Below are positions 44,854 to 53,597 of a DNA stretch of 64,000 nucleotides, piece after piece. The translations under genes were made by a program, and so were the position numbers. The stretch's first letter is position 1, and each line of letters opens with the position of its first letter. Under the pieces are notes generated by a model. That model was not told the DNA's origin. It was given only the letters and a program-made list of their open reading frames with translations, and did not search any database. The stretch is from the NCBI GenBank assembly GCA_016699575.1, contig CP064979.1, positions 1,674,001-1,738,000 on the forward strand, in the 5' to 3' direction. The stretch is from Flavobacteriales bacterium. GTDB lineage: Bacteria > Bacteroidota > Bacteroidia > Flavobacteriales_F > PHOS-HE28.

Positions 44854-45402
44854 ATGAAACGCCTCATCGACCTGCACGCCATCGGCGAGCGCATCCAATT
44901 CAACGACGCCCGCGAGCGCACCAACGGGCGACGGAGCGAGGCCACGCTCAGTCTCGGCCCGGGCAACAAGGGGCCCGGCCCGCACATCCACATCGGCCAG
45001 GAAGAGGGCTTCAAGGTGCTCAGCGGGAGGCTCATCGTGCAGATCGGGAAGAAGGAAGTGACCCTGGGGCCCGGCGACAGCGCGGTGATCCGTTCCGGCG
45101 AAGTGCACAACTTCCGCAATGGCAGCGCCACCGAGCGGGTGGAGGCTGAGTTCTGGTACGAGCCGGCGCTGCATATCGAATGGATGCTGCAGTCGATGGG
45201 CGATGCGGCGATGGAACGGGGCGGCGATTGGAATAAGATGCCACCCCTGGCCGCCATGCACCTTTTATGGAAGATGCGGAAGGAATACCGCCTCGCTGGC
45301 ATGCCCTTCTGGTTGCAAGACCTGATCTTCGGTGCGGGTGCCGGCATCGCGCGGCTCACCGGTGCGCACAAGCGGTGGCCGTTGCCCGCCGACCTGAAGT
45401 AA
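44854..45402 (+). CDS. Cupin-domain protein
   Basis: 182 aa from ATG 44854. Cupin motif 1 is GPGPHIHIGQEEGFKVLSGR (His, His, Glu) and motif 2 PGDSAVIRSGEVHNFRNG (His), so the metal-binding set is complete. The C-terminal half is alpha-helical and hydrophobic (MHLLWKMRKEYRLAGMPFWL). Single-domain cupins act as dioxygenases, isomerases or sensors; nothing fixes the role here. It sits between intact fdhF and a decayed fdhF fragment, as if inserted there. Confidence 0.8.
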   Translation: MKRLIDLHAIGERIQFNDARERTNGRRSEATLSLGPGNKGPGPHIHIGQEEGFKVLSGRLIVQIGKKEVTLGPGDSAVIRSGEVHNFRNGSATERVEAEFWYEPALHIEWMLQSMGDAAMERGGDWNKMPPLAAMHLLWKMRKEYRLAGMPFWLQDLIFGAGAGIARLTGAHKRWPLPADLK

Positions 45403-45411
45403 CGCGGACCT

Positions 45412-45590
45412 CCTGTGTTTGGTCGGCGCATGAGCGACACCTGGGGCTCTCGCTTGTTGATGGGGTGCGGCTTGCCAACGATTTAAGCGACTTCGACCTC
45501 GGTGGCCACCGCTTTGCACGTTGAAGGCGCGGACCCGGTGCGCGCTACAGGAGGAGCGGAGGAGCCGAACTTGGCTTGCGGCGTGTTCAT
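45412..45590 (-). pseudogene. Decayed 5' fragment of a second fdhF
   Basis: From ATG 45590 the frame reads MNTPQAKFGSSAPPVARTG and SAPSTCKAVATEVEVA, clearly the same leader as fdhF (MSSFPQAKHSSSPAPVAKTQ, VATEVDVA). A stop codon (45483-45485) follows, and beyond it similarity continues: IVGKPHPINKRE against FIDGKAYPINKGE. It fades out near the end of the cupin gene. No other fdhF coding sequence remains here. Confidence 0.75.
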
Positions 45591-45717
45591 GGGCAAGGCG
45601 TGATGGATGACGATAACAGCGGTAGAATGGCGAGCACCACCGCGCCCGCACCGCAGCGCTCCACGGCACGGCCCGCGGGCCACCTAGCTTGCAAGCCCCC
45701 TGCCCATCGCTCAACCC

Positions 45718-46851
45718 ATGACACCCCCAGTGATCAACCAGCTCGCCCGGCTCATACGGCAGGAGAAAGAAGGCCTCTTGAAGCGTTGGCGCGACCACGT
45801 GCGCCAGCTGCCTTCCGCCGCCCACTTGGACATTCCCACGCTGAACGACCACATCCCCGCCCTGCTCGATGAACTGGCCCAGGCGTTGGAGCAGCCGAGC
45901 GAGCGCACAATCACGGAATCCTTGAAGGAAGGGACGCCGCCCGAGCATGGCATCCAGCGGTTCGAGGACGGCTTCGACATCACGGAAGTGGTGTCGGAGT
46001 ACAACATCCTGCGTGGCAGCGTGCACGATCTGGCGCAGGAGAACAGCCTGTCCCTGGAAGGAAAACCGTTCCACATCCTGAACCGGGTGTTGGACCAGGC
46101 GATCGGGCTGGCGGTGAAGACGCACGCCGAGCAACAGGCCCTGGCAGTGAAGCAACGCCGGCAGGAGTACCTGGCATTCGTGGCGCACGACCTGCGCAAT
46201 CCGCTCACGGCGATCTCCCTGGCGGCGAGCGTGCTGGAGATGACCTTGCAGGAGCAGATGGGGAACGCGGAAAGCGCCCAGATGATCAAGACGCTGCACC
46301 GCAACGTGGGCCAACTGGAAGCCCTAGTGGCCAAAGTGCTCGACGAGAACAACGATGAAGGGACCGAAGCAGGGGTGCAACCCGTGAAGCGGCACTTCGA
46401 CCTATGGCCCTTGGTGCAGGCGATCGTGCACGACATGAAGCCGGTGGCGCTAACCGCGGGCACCAAGCTCATCAATCTGGTCTCCGACGATCTGGTGGCG
46501 TTCGCCGATTCCGGACTGTTGCGTCGCGTTTTCCAGAACCTGCTCAGCAATGCGCTCACATACTCGCCCGGGGGCGAGGTGCGGATCGGTGGACGCACCA
46601 ACGGTGAGGACGGGGCCGTTGAGTGCTGGGTTGCGGACAACGGTGCCGGTATACCCACGGATCGACTGGTGGCGGTGTTCGAGAAAGGTGAAGGTGACGC
46701 CGAGCGCGAAGAGAGCACGGGACTGGGACTGGCCATCGTGAAGAGCTTCGTGGAAGCGCACGGCGGCGATGTGCGCGCGGAAAGCCCGGAAGGCCACGGG
46801 ACCACCATACGGTTCGTGCTGCCCGGCACGGTCGAAAACACTTCCCAGTAG
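45718..46851 (+). CDS. Soluble sensor histidine kinase with RsbRD-like N-terminus
   Basis: 377 aa with no transmembrane helix. Residues ~5-115 (LARLIRQEKEGLLKRWRDHV, TLNDHIPALLDELAQAL) resemble the RsbRD N-terminal domain. HisKA box is LAFVAHDLRNPLTAISLAAS (~155-175, phospho-His in HDLRNP); HATPase boxes are NLLSNALTYSPGG, VADNGAGIP and TGLGLAIVKSFVEAHGG. Functional residues are all present. No response regulator is adjacent. The upstream 45403-45717 region otherwise holds only the decayed fdhF fragment. Confidence 0.88.
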   Translation: MTPPVINQLARLIRQEKEGLLKRWRDHVRQLPSAAHLDIPTLNDHIPALLDELAQALEQPSERTITESLKEGTPPEHGIQRFEDGFDITEVVSEYNILRGSVHDLAQENSLSLEGKPFHILNRVLDQAIGLAVKTHAEQQALAVKQRRQEYLAFVAHDLRNPLTAISLAASVLEMTLQEQMGNAESAQMIKTLHRNVGQLEALVAKVLDENNDEGTEAGVQPVKRHFDLWPLVQAIVHDMKPVALTAGTKLINLVSDDLVAFADSGLLRRVFQNLLSNALTYSPGGEVRIGGRTNGEDGAVECWVADNGAGIPTDRLVAVFEKGEGDAEREESTGLGLAIVKSFVEAHGGDVRAESPEGHGTTIRFVLPGTVENTSQ

Positions 46852-46991
46852 GCCGCCGTCTTGCTTTGTCGCTTTAACGCTCCTTTCCACGACCGGTCCT
46901 GCCCATTCCATCCACAAGGATCCCCCTGCAAGCAACGTTCGTAGCGCCCATTCGGTCTATTCCCCGGTACTTTCGGGAACCCTGGCCCACC

Positions 46992-49900
46992 GTGCGCGCT
47001 TTTTTCTCCATAACCATCCTGTTCAGCCTCTTGGGCGCCATGGCCCAAGGACCGGTGGTGCGCTTCACGGAGAACAAGGGACAATGGCCTGGGCAGGTGC
47101 TGTACCGGGCGATGATCCCCGGCGGGGCGCTCTTCGTGGAGCGCAATGCCATGACCTACGTGCTGACAAAGGGTGGCGAGCACCTGCACCACGGACATGA
47201 TCATGCGGGTGAAGTCCCGGAACCGAGAAAGGCCCACGCGTACCGTGTCACCTTCGAGGGAAGTCGTGGTGGTGTGGGCGAAGGCAAGGTGAAGCAGGCG
47301 CACTACGAGAACTACTTCCTGGGCAACGACCCGGCGAAATGGGGAACGGGGTGCGCGGTGTACGGCGAGGTATGGGTGAAGGGGATCTACCCGGGCATCG
47401 ACCTGCGCATTGATGGCAGCAAGGGGTTGAAGTATGATCTGTTGGTTGACGCCGACGCGGATCCCCGAAGGATCAAGATGCGGTATGAGGGTCAGGATGG
47501 CCTTTCATTGTCCGGCGGTAACCTGATCGTCCGCACAAGCGCAGGCACCGTTCAGGAAGACGCCCCAATTGCCTTTCAGGTTGGCATGATTTCCTGCGGG
47601 GATCTCTACCACAAAGGCGCCGATGAGTTAGCGTGCAAGGTCACTCGCCGTGAGGTGGGTAGTTCGTACTTACTGAAAGGGAACATCCTGGGCTTCGACC
47701 TCGATGACGACTACGACGATTCTTCGCCTCTTCTCATCGACCCCAACATCACCTTCGGCAGCTACAGCGGCAGCACAGCAGACAACTTCGGGTTCACTGC
47801 CACCTACGATGAGAGTGAGCACCTGTACGGCGGTGGCATCGTGTTCGGCGTGGGCTACCCTACCACGTTGGGCGTGCTGGATGCATCGTTCAATGGCAAT
47901 AGCATCGATGTGGGCATCAGCAAGTGGGCCCCCGATGGCACCAGCTTGATCTGGAGCACCTACCTGGGCGGCAGCGACGGCAATGAGAGCCCGCACAGTA
48001 TGGTGGTGAACGCCAACGACGAGCTCTTCGTGTTCGGCAGCACCGGCAGCAGCGACTTCGCCGTTACGCCGGGCTGCTTCGACAACAGCTTTGATGGCGG
48101 CACGGCCATCGACAACTTCGGAACCGGCTGGGCGGGCATGCTCGGCGGTTACGGCTACTTCCACATGAACGGCGTGGACGGCTATGTGGCCCACTTCAGT
48201 GCCGATGCGACATCACTGATCGGCTCCACCTACATCGGTGGGTCGATGAACGATGCGCTGAACAACACCGTGCCGCTGGCGCACAACTACGGTGATGCGT
48301 TCCGCGGGGAGATCGCACTGGACCTGAACGGAAATCCCGTGGTGGCCACCAGCACCGAGAGTACCAACATCCCCACGACCCCCGGCGCGCCGCAAGCCGC
48401 ATCCGGCGGTCAGCAGGACGCTTATTTCTGCCGCTTCAACCCGGCGCTGACGACGTTGATGTGGGGCACTTACCACGGTGGTTCGTTGGACGACAGCGGG
48501 TTCGGCGTGCAGTTCGACAGCAACGGGCAAACGTTCTGCACCGGTGGTACCAACAGCAGCAACCTGCCCCTGGGCGGTTCGCCGTTCATCAGCACGTTCA
48601 GCGGCACCTGCGATGGTTACGTGGTGCGCTACAACGCCAGTGGAACCGCTCGCTTGAGCGGCACCTACCTCGGCACGAGCAACTACGACCAGACGTATTT
48701 CGTGCAGTTGAACCTGGCGGATGAAGTGTTCGTGGTGGGCCAGACGCACGGTGCGTATCCGATCACCCCGGGGAAGTACAGCAACCCCGGCAGCTCGCAG
48801 TTCATCCACAAGCTGTCGCACGACCTGAACGCGTCGCTGTGGAGCACGCGAGTCGGCAACGGCAACGGCAATGAGGACATCGCGCCGAGCGCCTTCCTGG
48901 TGAGCGACTGCGGGCAGATCTACTTCAGCGGCTGGGGCGGCACCACCAACAGCAACGCGGGCAACCCGGCCAGCACCACCACCGGATTGCCCACCACGCC
49001 AGGCTGTTTCCAGTCCGGCACCAACGGCAGCGATTTCTACCTCATGGTGCTGGAGCCTGAAGCGATCGCGCTCAACTACGCCACCTTCTTCGGCGGCATG
49101 ACTAGTGCCGAGCACGTGGACGGTGGCACGAGCCGTTTCGATAAGAAGGGCAACGTGTACCAGGCGGTGTGTGCAGGGTGCGGCGGCAACAGCGACTTCC
49201 CAACGACCCCGGGCGCGTGGAGCAACACGAACAACAGTTTCAACTGCAATCTGGGCGTTTTCAAGTTCAACCTCAGCCAGGTGTTCGCGGTCATCAGCAT
49301 CAACGGCCCCAACCAGATCTGCCTGGGCGATACGGTGTCGTTCAACAACAACAGCGTGGGCGGCACCGAGTACGACTGGTCGTTCGGCGATGGTACGTTC
49401 AGCATCGACTTCGAGCCGTTCCATGTGTACGCCGATACCGGCACGTTCACGGTGATGATGATCCTGAGCGACACCACGCTGTGCATCCCCAGCGACACGG
49501 CTTTCCTCACGGTGGAAGTCCTGGCGCCACCGGTCGCGTCAGTTGATCCAGCGCCTTCGATATGCGTGGGCGACAGCGTGCAACTGCAGGCGCACGGCGG
49601 TGGCACGTACAGCTGGAACCCGGCCGCTGACCTGAGCAATGCGACTATCGCCGATCCATGGGCCAGCCCGAACACCACGACTACTTATGTGGTAAGCGTG
49701 ACGAACCAGTGCGGCACCGACACGGCCAGCGTGGTGGTGGACATCAGTTTGCCTGCCGGTGGAGCGGGCCCCGATACGTTGATCTGCATCGGTGGCAGCG
49801 CGCAGCTGAGCGCAACCGGCGGCGGCAGCTACCAATGGTCGCCCGGTGCCACGTTGAACAACACCACCGCACAGGACCCCATCGCCACACCGTCGGACAC

Positions 49901-50927
49901 CACCGACTACATCGTTACCATCACCACGCCGGGCGGTTGTGTGATCCAGGACACCACCACGGTGTTCGTGCAAACATCATTGCCCGTGCCGGTGCTCAAC
50001 GACACAGCGACCTGTCCGAACAACCCCGTGCAACTGCAAGCGAGCGGTGCTGATAGCTACGTGTGGCAGCCTGATCCGGGCATCACCACGCTCAATGTGC
50101 CGGATCCCTTCGTGACGCCGCCCGCACCGATGTACTACGTGTGCGCCTTCAGCAATGCGTGCGGCACGGTGCTCGATAGCGCCTTCGTGGACATCGTGAT
50201 CGTAGTGGCCGACGCGTGGCCTGATACCATCATCTGCCCCGGCGAAACGGTGACGCTCTTTGCCACCGGCGGCAGCACGTACGCATGGACACCGGCTGGT
50301 TCGCTCAGCTCGCCTTCTTCAGCAACCACCGATGCAACGCCCCCGTCGCCTACCACTTACCAAGTGGTGGTGACCGGTCCTGCGGGTTGCACCGATACCG
50401 CCTATGCCTTTGTCGACCTCTTCCCCATGCCGTGGGTGTCGGCGGGCAACGATGTGACGATCGACTTCGGTGATGTGACGCAGCTGAACGGCACAGGCGA
50501 AGGGGTTGTGCTGTGGACGCCCGATGCCTTCATGATGGGCTGCACGGATTGTTTCGATCCGTGGGTGAACCCCGAAACGACGACGCTCTACACCATCGCG
50601 CTCACCGACTCCAATGGCTGCAAGGCCATCGACCAAGTGCTGGTGATCGTGGACGGCTCGCTCTACGTGCCCAACACCTTCACGCCCGACGGTGATGGCG
50701 TGAACGACAACTTCTATGCTTTCGGGCTGGAGATCGACGACTTCAAGCTGATGGTCTTCAACCGCTGGGGCGAGCAGATCTGGGAGGGCAATCACATCCG
50801 CGAAGGATGGAACGGTACGTACAGCGGCGTACAATCGCCCATCGATACCTACGTGTGGAAGCTGGAGTACAGCGAGCTCAGCGGTGAGAAGCACAAGCTG
50901 ATCGGGCACGTGAACCTGGTGAGGTAG
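46992..50927 (+). CDS. Large T9SS type B surface protein with SBBP-like repeats and PKD domain
   Basis: 1,311 aa, GTG start at 46992 followed by a signal peptide (FSLLGAMAQ). The mature N-terminus has RFTENKGQWPGQVLYRA, typical of a large Bacteroidota family with SBBP/beta-propeller-like repeats: repeated TYLGGS, STYIGGSMNDA, GTYHGGSLDDSG, TFFGGMTSAEH (~270-760). A PKD domain (EYDWSFGDGTFSIDFEPFHV, ~790-860) and several Ig-like repeats (QLQAHGGGTYSWNPA, QLSATGGGSYQWSPG, LFATGGSTYAWTPAG) follow. The end is a gliding-motility/type B sorting domain (VPNTFTPDGDGVNDNFY, FNRWGEQIWEG). Probably an adhesin. Confidence 0.9.
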   Translation: MRAFFSITILFSLLGAMAQGPVVRFTENKGQWPGQVLYRAMIPGGALFVERNAMTYVLTKGGEHLHHGHDHAGEVPEPRKAHAYRVTFEGSRGGVGEGKVKQAHYENYFLGNDPAKWGTGCAVYGEVWVKGIYPGIDLRIDGSKGLKYDLLVDADADPRRIKMRYEGQDGLSLSGGNLIVRTSAGTVQEDAPIAFQVGMISCGDLYHKGADELACKVTRREVGSSYLLKGNILGFDLDDDYDDSSPLLIDPNITFGSYSGSTADNFGFTATYDESEHLYGGGIVFGVGYPTTLGVLDASFNGNSIDVGISKWAPDGTSLIWSTYLGGSDGNESPHSMVVNANDELFVFGSTGSSDFAVTPGCFDNSFDGGTAIDNFGTGWAGMLGGYGYFHMNGVDGYVAHFSADATSLIGSTYIGGSMNDALNNTVPLAHNYGDAFRGEIALDLNGNPVVATSTESTNIPTTPGAPQAASGGQQDAYFCRFNPALTTLMWGTYHGGSLDDSGFGVQFDSNGQTFCTGGTNSSNLPLGGSPFISTFSGTCDGYVVRYNASGTARLSGTYLGTSNYDQTYFVQLNLADEVFVVGQTHGAYPITPGKYSNPGSSQFIHKLSHDLNASLWSTRVGNGNGNEDIAPSAFLVSDCGQIYFSGWGGTTNSNAGNPASTTTGLPTTPGCFQSGTNGSDFYLMVLEPEAIALNYATFFGGMTSAEHVDGGTSRFDKKGNVYQAVCAGCGGNSDFPTTPGAWSNTNNSFNCNLGVFKFNLSQVFAVISINGPNQICLGDTVSFNNNSVGGTEYDWSFGDGTFSIDFEPFHVYADTGTFTVMMILSDTTLCIPSDTAFLTVEVLAPPVASVDPAPSICVGDSVQLQAHGGGTYSWNPAADLSNATIADPWASPNTTTTYVVSVTNQCGTDTASVVVDISLPAGGAGPDTLICIGGSAQLSATGGGSYQWSPGATLNNTTAQDPIATPSDTTDYIVTITTPGGCVIQDTTTVFVQTSLPVPVLNDTATCPNNPVQLQASGADSYVWQPDPGITTLNVPDPFVTPPAPMYYVCAFSNACGTVLDSAFVDIVIVVADAWPDTIICPGETVTLFATGGSTYAWTPAGSLSSPSSATTDATPPSPTTYQVVVTGPAGCTDTAYAFVDLFPMPWVSAGNDVTIDFGDVTQLNGTGEGVVLWTPDAFMMGCTDCFDPWVNPETTTLYTIALTDSNGCKAIDQVLVIVDGSLYVPNTFTPDGDGVNDNFYAFGLEIDDFKLMVFNRWGEQIWEGNHIREGWNGTYSGVQSPIDTYVWKLEYSELSGEKHKLIGHVNLVR

Positions 50928-50930
50928 AGC

Positions 50931-51290
50931 TCACGGCTCAGGCCATTCCCAATCATCCAGCCGTCCTATGAAGTCATTGTATGCGCTACCTTCATATCCC
51001 TCGTTGAACGGATCGATACCAAAAGTCTCCAGTGCCTTCAGCGTCTCAAAAACACCGCCCACGAACTCGTCTGCGAGCATTCGGGCAATGATCTCGCGAT
51101 CCGAAATGCTCAGACGGCCTAACAGTAGATTGATCTCATGCTGTTCAGGGATGAAGTCCGGATTGGCATTCGAATTCCAGACCCCGCTTCGGACGCGATC
51201 AGGTCCGATTTGACCCTGTCCTTGAAGGCTATCGCGTACCATTTCGTCTATGAATTCGCGATAGAGCTTGGGCTTTCGGATTGGACTCAT
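50931..51290 (-). CDS. Hypothetical cytoplasmic protein, 119 aa
   Basis: Starts MSPIRKPKLYREFIDEMV. Mostly helical, with LGRLSISDREIIARMLADE and an acidic end (YNDFIGRLDDWEWPEP). No signal peptide. It is convergent with the large T9SS gene, 3 bp from it. Proteins of this sort often occur as immunity factors or DUF families, but I cannot place it. Confidence 0.6.
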   Translation of the reverse strand: MSPIRKPKLYREFIDEMVRDSLQGQGQIGPDRVRSGVWNSNANPDFIPEQHEINLLLGRLSISDREIIARMLADEFVGGVFETLKALETFGIDPFNEGYEGSAYNDFIGRLDDWEWPEP

Positions 51291-51448
51291 GAGGAGTTCG
51301 GTTGTCAGGCCAGTTCAGCCCGCACCAAGTTCGAAAATAGCGGGCACCTCGGACACCAGGCACGCCTGAACCAACTGCTCCCCCACCATTGCCAGCCACT
51401 CCATCACAGCGCTGCGGAGCAGCAGTTCAAAGGTCGGTCCGCTCCGAC

Positions 51449-51778
51449 TCACCTACCGCGCGACCTGCGCACGCCCCCTGGCATCAGCCTACCGAAAGGG
51501 AACCGTCTTCGCCCATGGTGGATGAGCAGCACTTCAACGATGTCGGGATCGAGCAGACGGTACATCATCCGGTAGTTGCCGATGATCGACTCGCGTACGG
51601 CGAACATTCCGATCTCCGGAACCATTCGGCCCGGCGTTGTCACCGTGGTTAGGCGTTCCGCTTCGTTGTAGAACAACCGCACCTGGCGGTCGGCATACCG
51701 AACGGAGTCCTGTGCGATGTAGGCGCGGATCTCCTCGATGTCGCGGATAGCCTGCGCCGTAAACCTTACTTGAGCCAT
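51449..51778 (-). CDS. RelE/ParE-family toxin
   Basis: 109 aa. ParE pattern: VRFTAQAIRDIEEIRAYIAQ at the start, central basic strands and MVPEIGMFAVRESIIGNYRMMYRLLDPDIVEVLLIHHGRR (quoted in pieces: ESIIGNYRMMYR). The C-terminal RRFPFGRLMPGGVRRSRGR is longer than usual. Likely a gyrase or mRNA-targeting toxin. It overlaps the 3' end of the antitoxin gene by 13 bp. The 158 bp downstream (51291-51448) shows no gene. Confidence 0.8.
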   Translation of the reverse strand: MAQVRFTAQAIRDIEEIRAYIAQDSVRYADRQVRLFYNEAERLTTVTTPGRMVPEIGMFAVRESIIGNYRMMYRLLDPDIVEVLLIHHGRRRFPFGRLMPGGVRRSRGR

Positions 51779-51966
51779 TTGCCATGGCGCTTCTTCGCCT
51801 CAGCCAAGGTGAGCGTGCGCCCGGCAGCGCTGTCGGCCAAGGCCCGCTCCATCTTTTCCAGGATGATCATCCGATCCACCACGTCATCCACGCTGAACCG
51901 GTCGGGAAGTTCCTTGATGGACCGCAGGACTTTCTTCTTGTCGAGGAGGTCAACTGGTTTCCGCAT
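51766..51966 (-). CDS. Antitoxin of the ParE-type pair
   Basis: 66 aa from ATG 51966 (MRKPVDLLDKKKVLRSIKEL); the longer frame from 52050 adds an unlikely leader. It has FSVDDVVDRMIILEKMERALAD and TLAEAKKRHGKWLK, typical of small antitoxins with an N-terminal DNA-binding part and a toxin-binding tail. It precedes the toxin gene, and the overlap suggests coupled translation. Confidence 0.7.
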   Translation of the reverse strand: MRKPVDLLDKKKVLRSIKELPDRFSVDDVVDRMIILEKMERALADSAAGRTLTLAEAKKRHGKWLK

Positions 51967-51992
51967 GCGACGAAAATAGCACCCGACGCACG

Positions 51993-53009
51993 CTACACGA
52001 ACCTCTCCCTCCCCGCCGCCAACCACTCCAGTGCTGCTCCGCTCAAGCACATTTCCTTCTTTTCATCGCTCCATGGCATGCTGCGGATGAGCGCGCCGGG
52101 CTCCAGTTCGCCGAGCGGGAAGGGATAGTCGGTGCCCATGGCGATGCGGTTGGCGCCGAACATGTCGGCAACGATCTCCAGCATGCGCGGATCGTGCACG
52201 AGCGAGTCGAGCCAGAAGCGGCCGAGGTAGTTGGTGGGCGCCACGTTGTTGTCCACGGCGCACAGGTCGGGGCGCACCTCGAAGCCGTGCTGGATGCGAC
52301 CCAACGTGGCGGGGAACGAACCACCGCCGTGCGCGAAGGCCACACGCAGCTTCGGGCATTTCTCGAACAGTCCGCTGAAGATCATGCTGCTGATGGCGAG
52401 CGCCGTTTCCGCCGGCATGCCCACCAACCAAGGCAGCCAATACTTGTCCATGCGCTCCTTCCCCATCATGTCCCACGGGTGCACGAAGAGCGCCATGCCC
52501 AGTTCCTCCATCGCTTGGAAGATCTGCAGCAAGCGCGGCTCACCGAGGTTCACACCTTCGATGTGCGTGCCCACCTGGATGCCTTCAAGACCGATCTTCT
52601 TGCAACGCTCGAGCTCCTTGATGGCGAGGTCGGGTGCTTGCATGGGCAAGGTGCCCAAGCCCACGAAGCGCTTCGGGTACTTGTGCACGATGCCCGCGAT
52701 GTGGTCGTTGAGGAACCCGCTCAGCGCAAGGGTGTCGTGCGGCTTGGCCCAGTAGCTGAACATCACGGGCACGGTGCTCAGCACTTGCACGTGCACACGC
52801 TGCGCGTCTGCCTCACCGATGCGCACAACTGGATCCCAGCAATTGGCCTGCACCTCGCGGAAGAACTTATCGTCCATCATCATCCGCGCGCAGCCCGGCC
52901 GGTGATGGTCAAGATGGATGAAGCCCCGGTACCCGAAGCGGCTCCCGAAATCGGGGATGTGCTCCGGCAGGATATGCGTGTGGATGTCTATCGTGAGGAA
53001 CTCGGCCAT
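51993..53009 (-). CDS. 2-Amino-3-carboxymuconate-6-semialdehyde decarboxylase (ACMSD), amidohydrolase family
   Basis: 338 aa from ATG 53009 (MAEFLTIDIHTHILPEHIPD). The family's metal ligands are visible: HxH (His10/His12), a central His in FVHPWDMMG (~170), and an Asp in MGTDYPFPLGE (~300). RFGYRGFIHLDHH and LPMQAPDLAIKELERCKK match the ACMSD signature as I remember it. It decarboxylates ACMS, made by the 3-hydroxyanthranilate dioxygenase encoded 8 bp upstream, diverting carbon away from quinolinate/NAD. Confidence 0.88.
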   Translation of the reverse strand: MAEFLTIDIHTHILPEHIPDFGSRFGYRGFIHLDHHRPGCARMMMDDKFFREVQANCWDPVVRIGEADAQRVHVQVLSTVPVMFSYWAKPHDTLALSGFLNDHIAGIVHKYPKRFVGLGTLPMQAPDLAIKELERCKKIGLEGIQVGTHIEGVNLGEPRLLQIFQAMEELGMALFVHPWDMMGKERMDKYWLPWLVGMPAETALAISSMIFSGLFEKCPKLRVAFAHGGGSFPATLGRIQHGFEVRPDLCAVDNNVAPTNYLGRFWLDSLVHDPRMLEIVADMFGANRIAMGTDYPFPLGELEPGALIRSMPWSDEKKEMCLSGAALEWLAAGRERFV

Positions 53010-53017
53010 TGCGCGGA

Positions 53018-53548
53018 TCAAACGAAGCGCGGGTCCGTCTCCATCACATGCCCGCACTTTTTGCAGGTGCGGTGCTCCACGCTGCCGTAGAACTCACGGA
53101 AGCGGGGCAGGAAATCCTTCTCGATGTTGTGCAGCACGAACTTGTATTCGTGCAACAGGTTGTTGCACTGCTCGCAGTACCACTGGAGACCATCGAGCAT
53201 CTCGCGGTCGTCGCGCTTCACTTCAATGACCAGTCCCACGGTGTTCGGCCCGCGGCGCGGCTGGTGAGGCGTGCGACCTGGCAGCAGGAACATCTCCCCT
53301 TCCTTGATGGGGATCGTCACCGCCTTGCCGTCCTCTTGGATACCGACCTCAATATCGCCCTCGATCTGGTAGAAGAGCTCCTCGGTCTCGTTCCAGTGGT
53401 AGTCCTTGCGCGCGTTGGGGCCGCCCACGATCATCACGATGTAGTCGCCGGCCTCCACGTACAGGTTCTTGTTGCCGACGGGCGGCTTCAGCAGATCGCG
53501 GTTGTCAGCGATCCACTGCTTAAGGTTGAAGGGACGGCGGATGGGCAT
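53018..53548 (-). CDS. 3-Hydroxyanthranilate 3,4-dioxygenase
   Basis: 176 aa cupin, typical bacterial length. Starts MPIRRPFNLKQWIADNRDLL. Iron ligands are in DYHWNETEELFYQIEGD (His and Glu) and FLLPGRTPHQPRR (His); the substrate Arg is in the KDYHWN/RRGPNT region. The C-terminal rubredoxin-like site has two CxxC pairs (CEQCNN and CKKCGH), characteristic of prokaryotic HAAO. Opens 3-hydroxyanthranilate to ACMS. First gene of the HAAO-ACMSD pair; the aldehyde dehydrogenase for the next step is 51 kb away at 424. Confidence 0.95.
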   Translation of the reverse strand: MPIRRPFNLKQWIADNRDLLKPPVGNKNLYVEAGDYIVMIVGGPNARKDYHWNETEELFYQIEGDIEVGIQEDGKAVTIPIKEGEMFLLPGRTPHQPRRGPNTVGLVIEVKRDDREMLDGLQWYCEQCNNLLHEYKFVLHNIEKDFLPRFREFYGSVEHRTCKKCGHVMETDPRFV

Positions 53549-53597
53549 GCTGTTGAATGGACGGCCAAAATAGGCCGCCTAAAGCCCAACCGACCGG

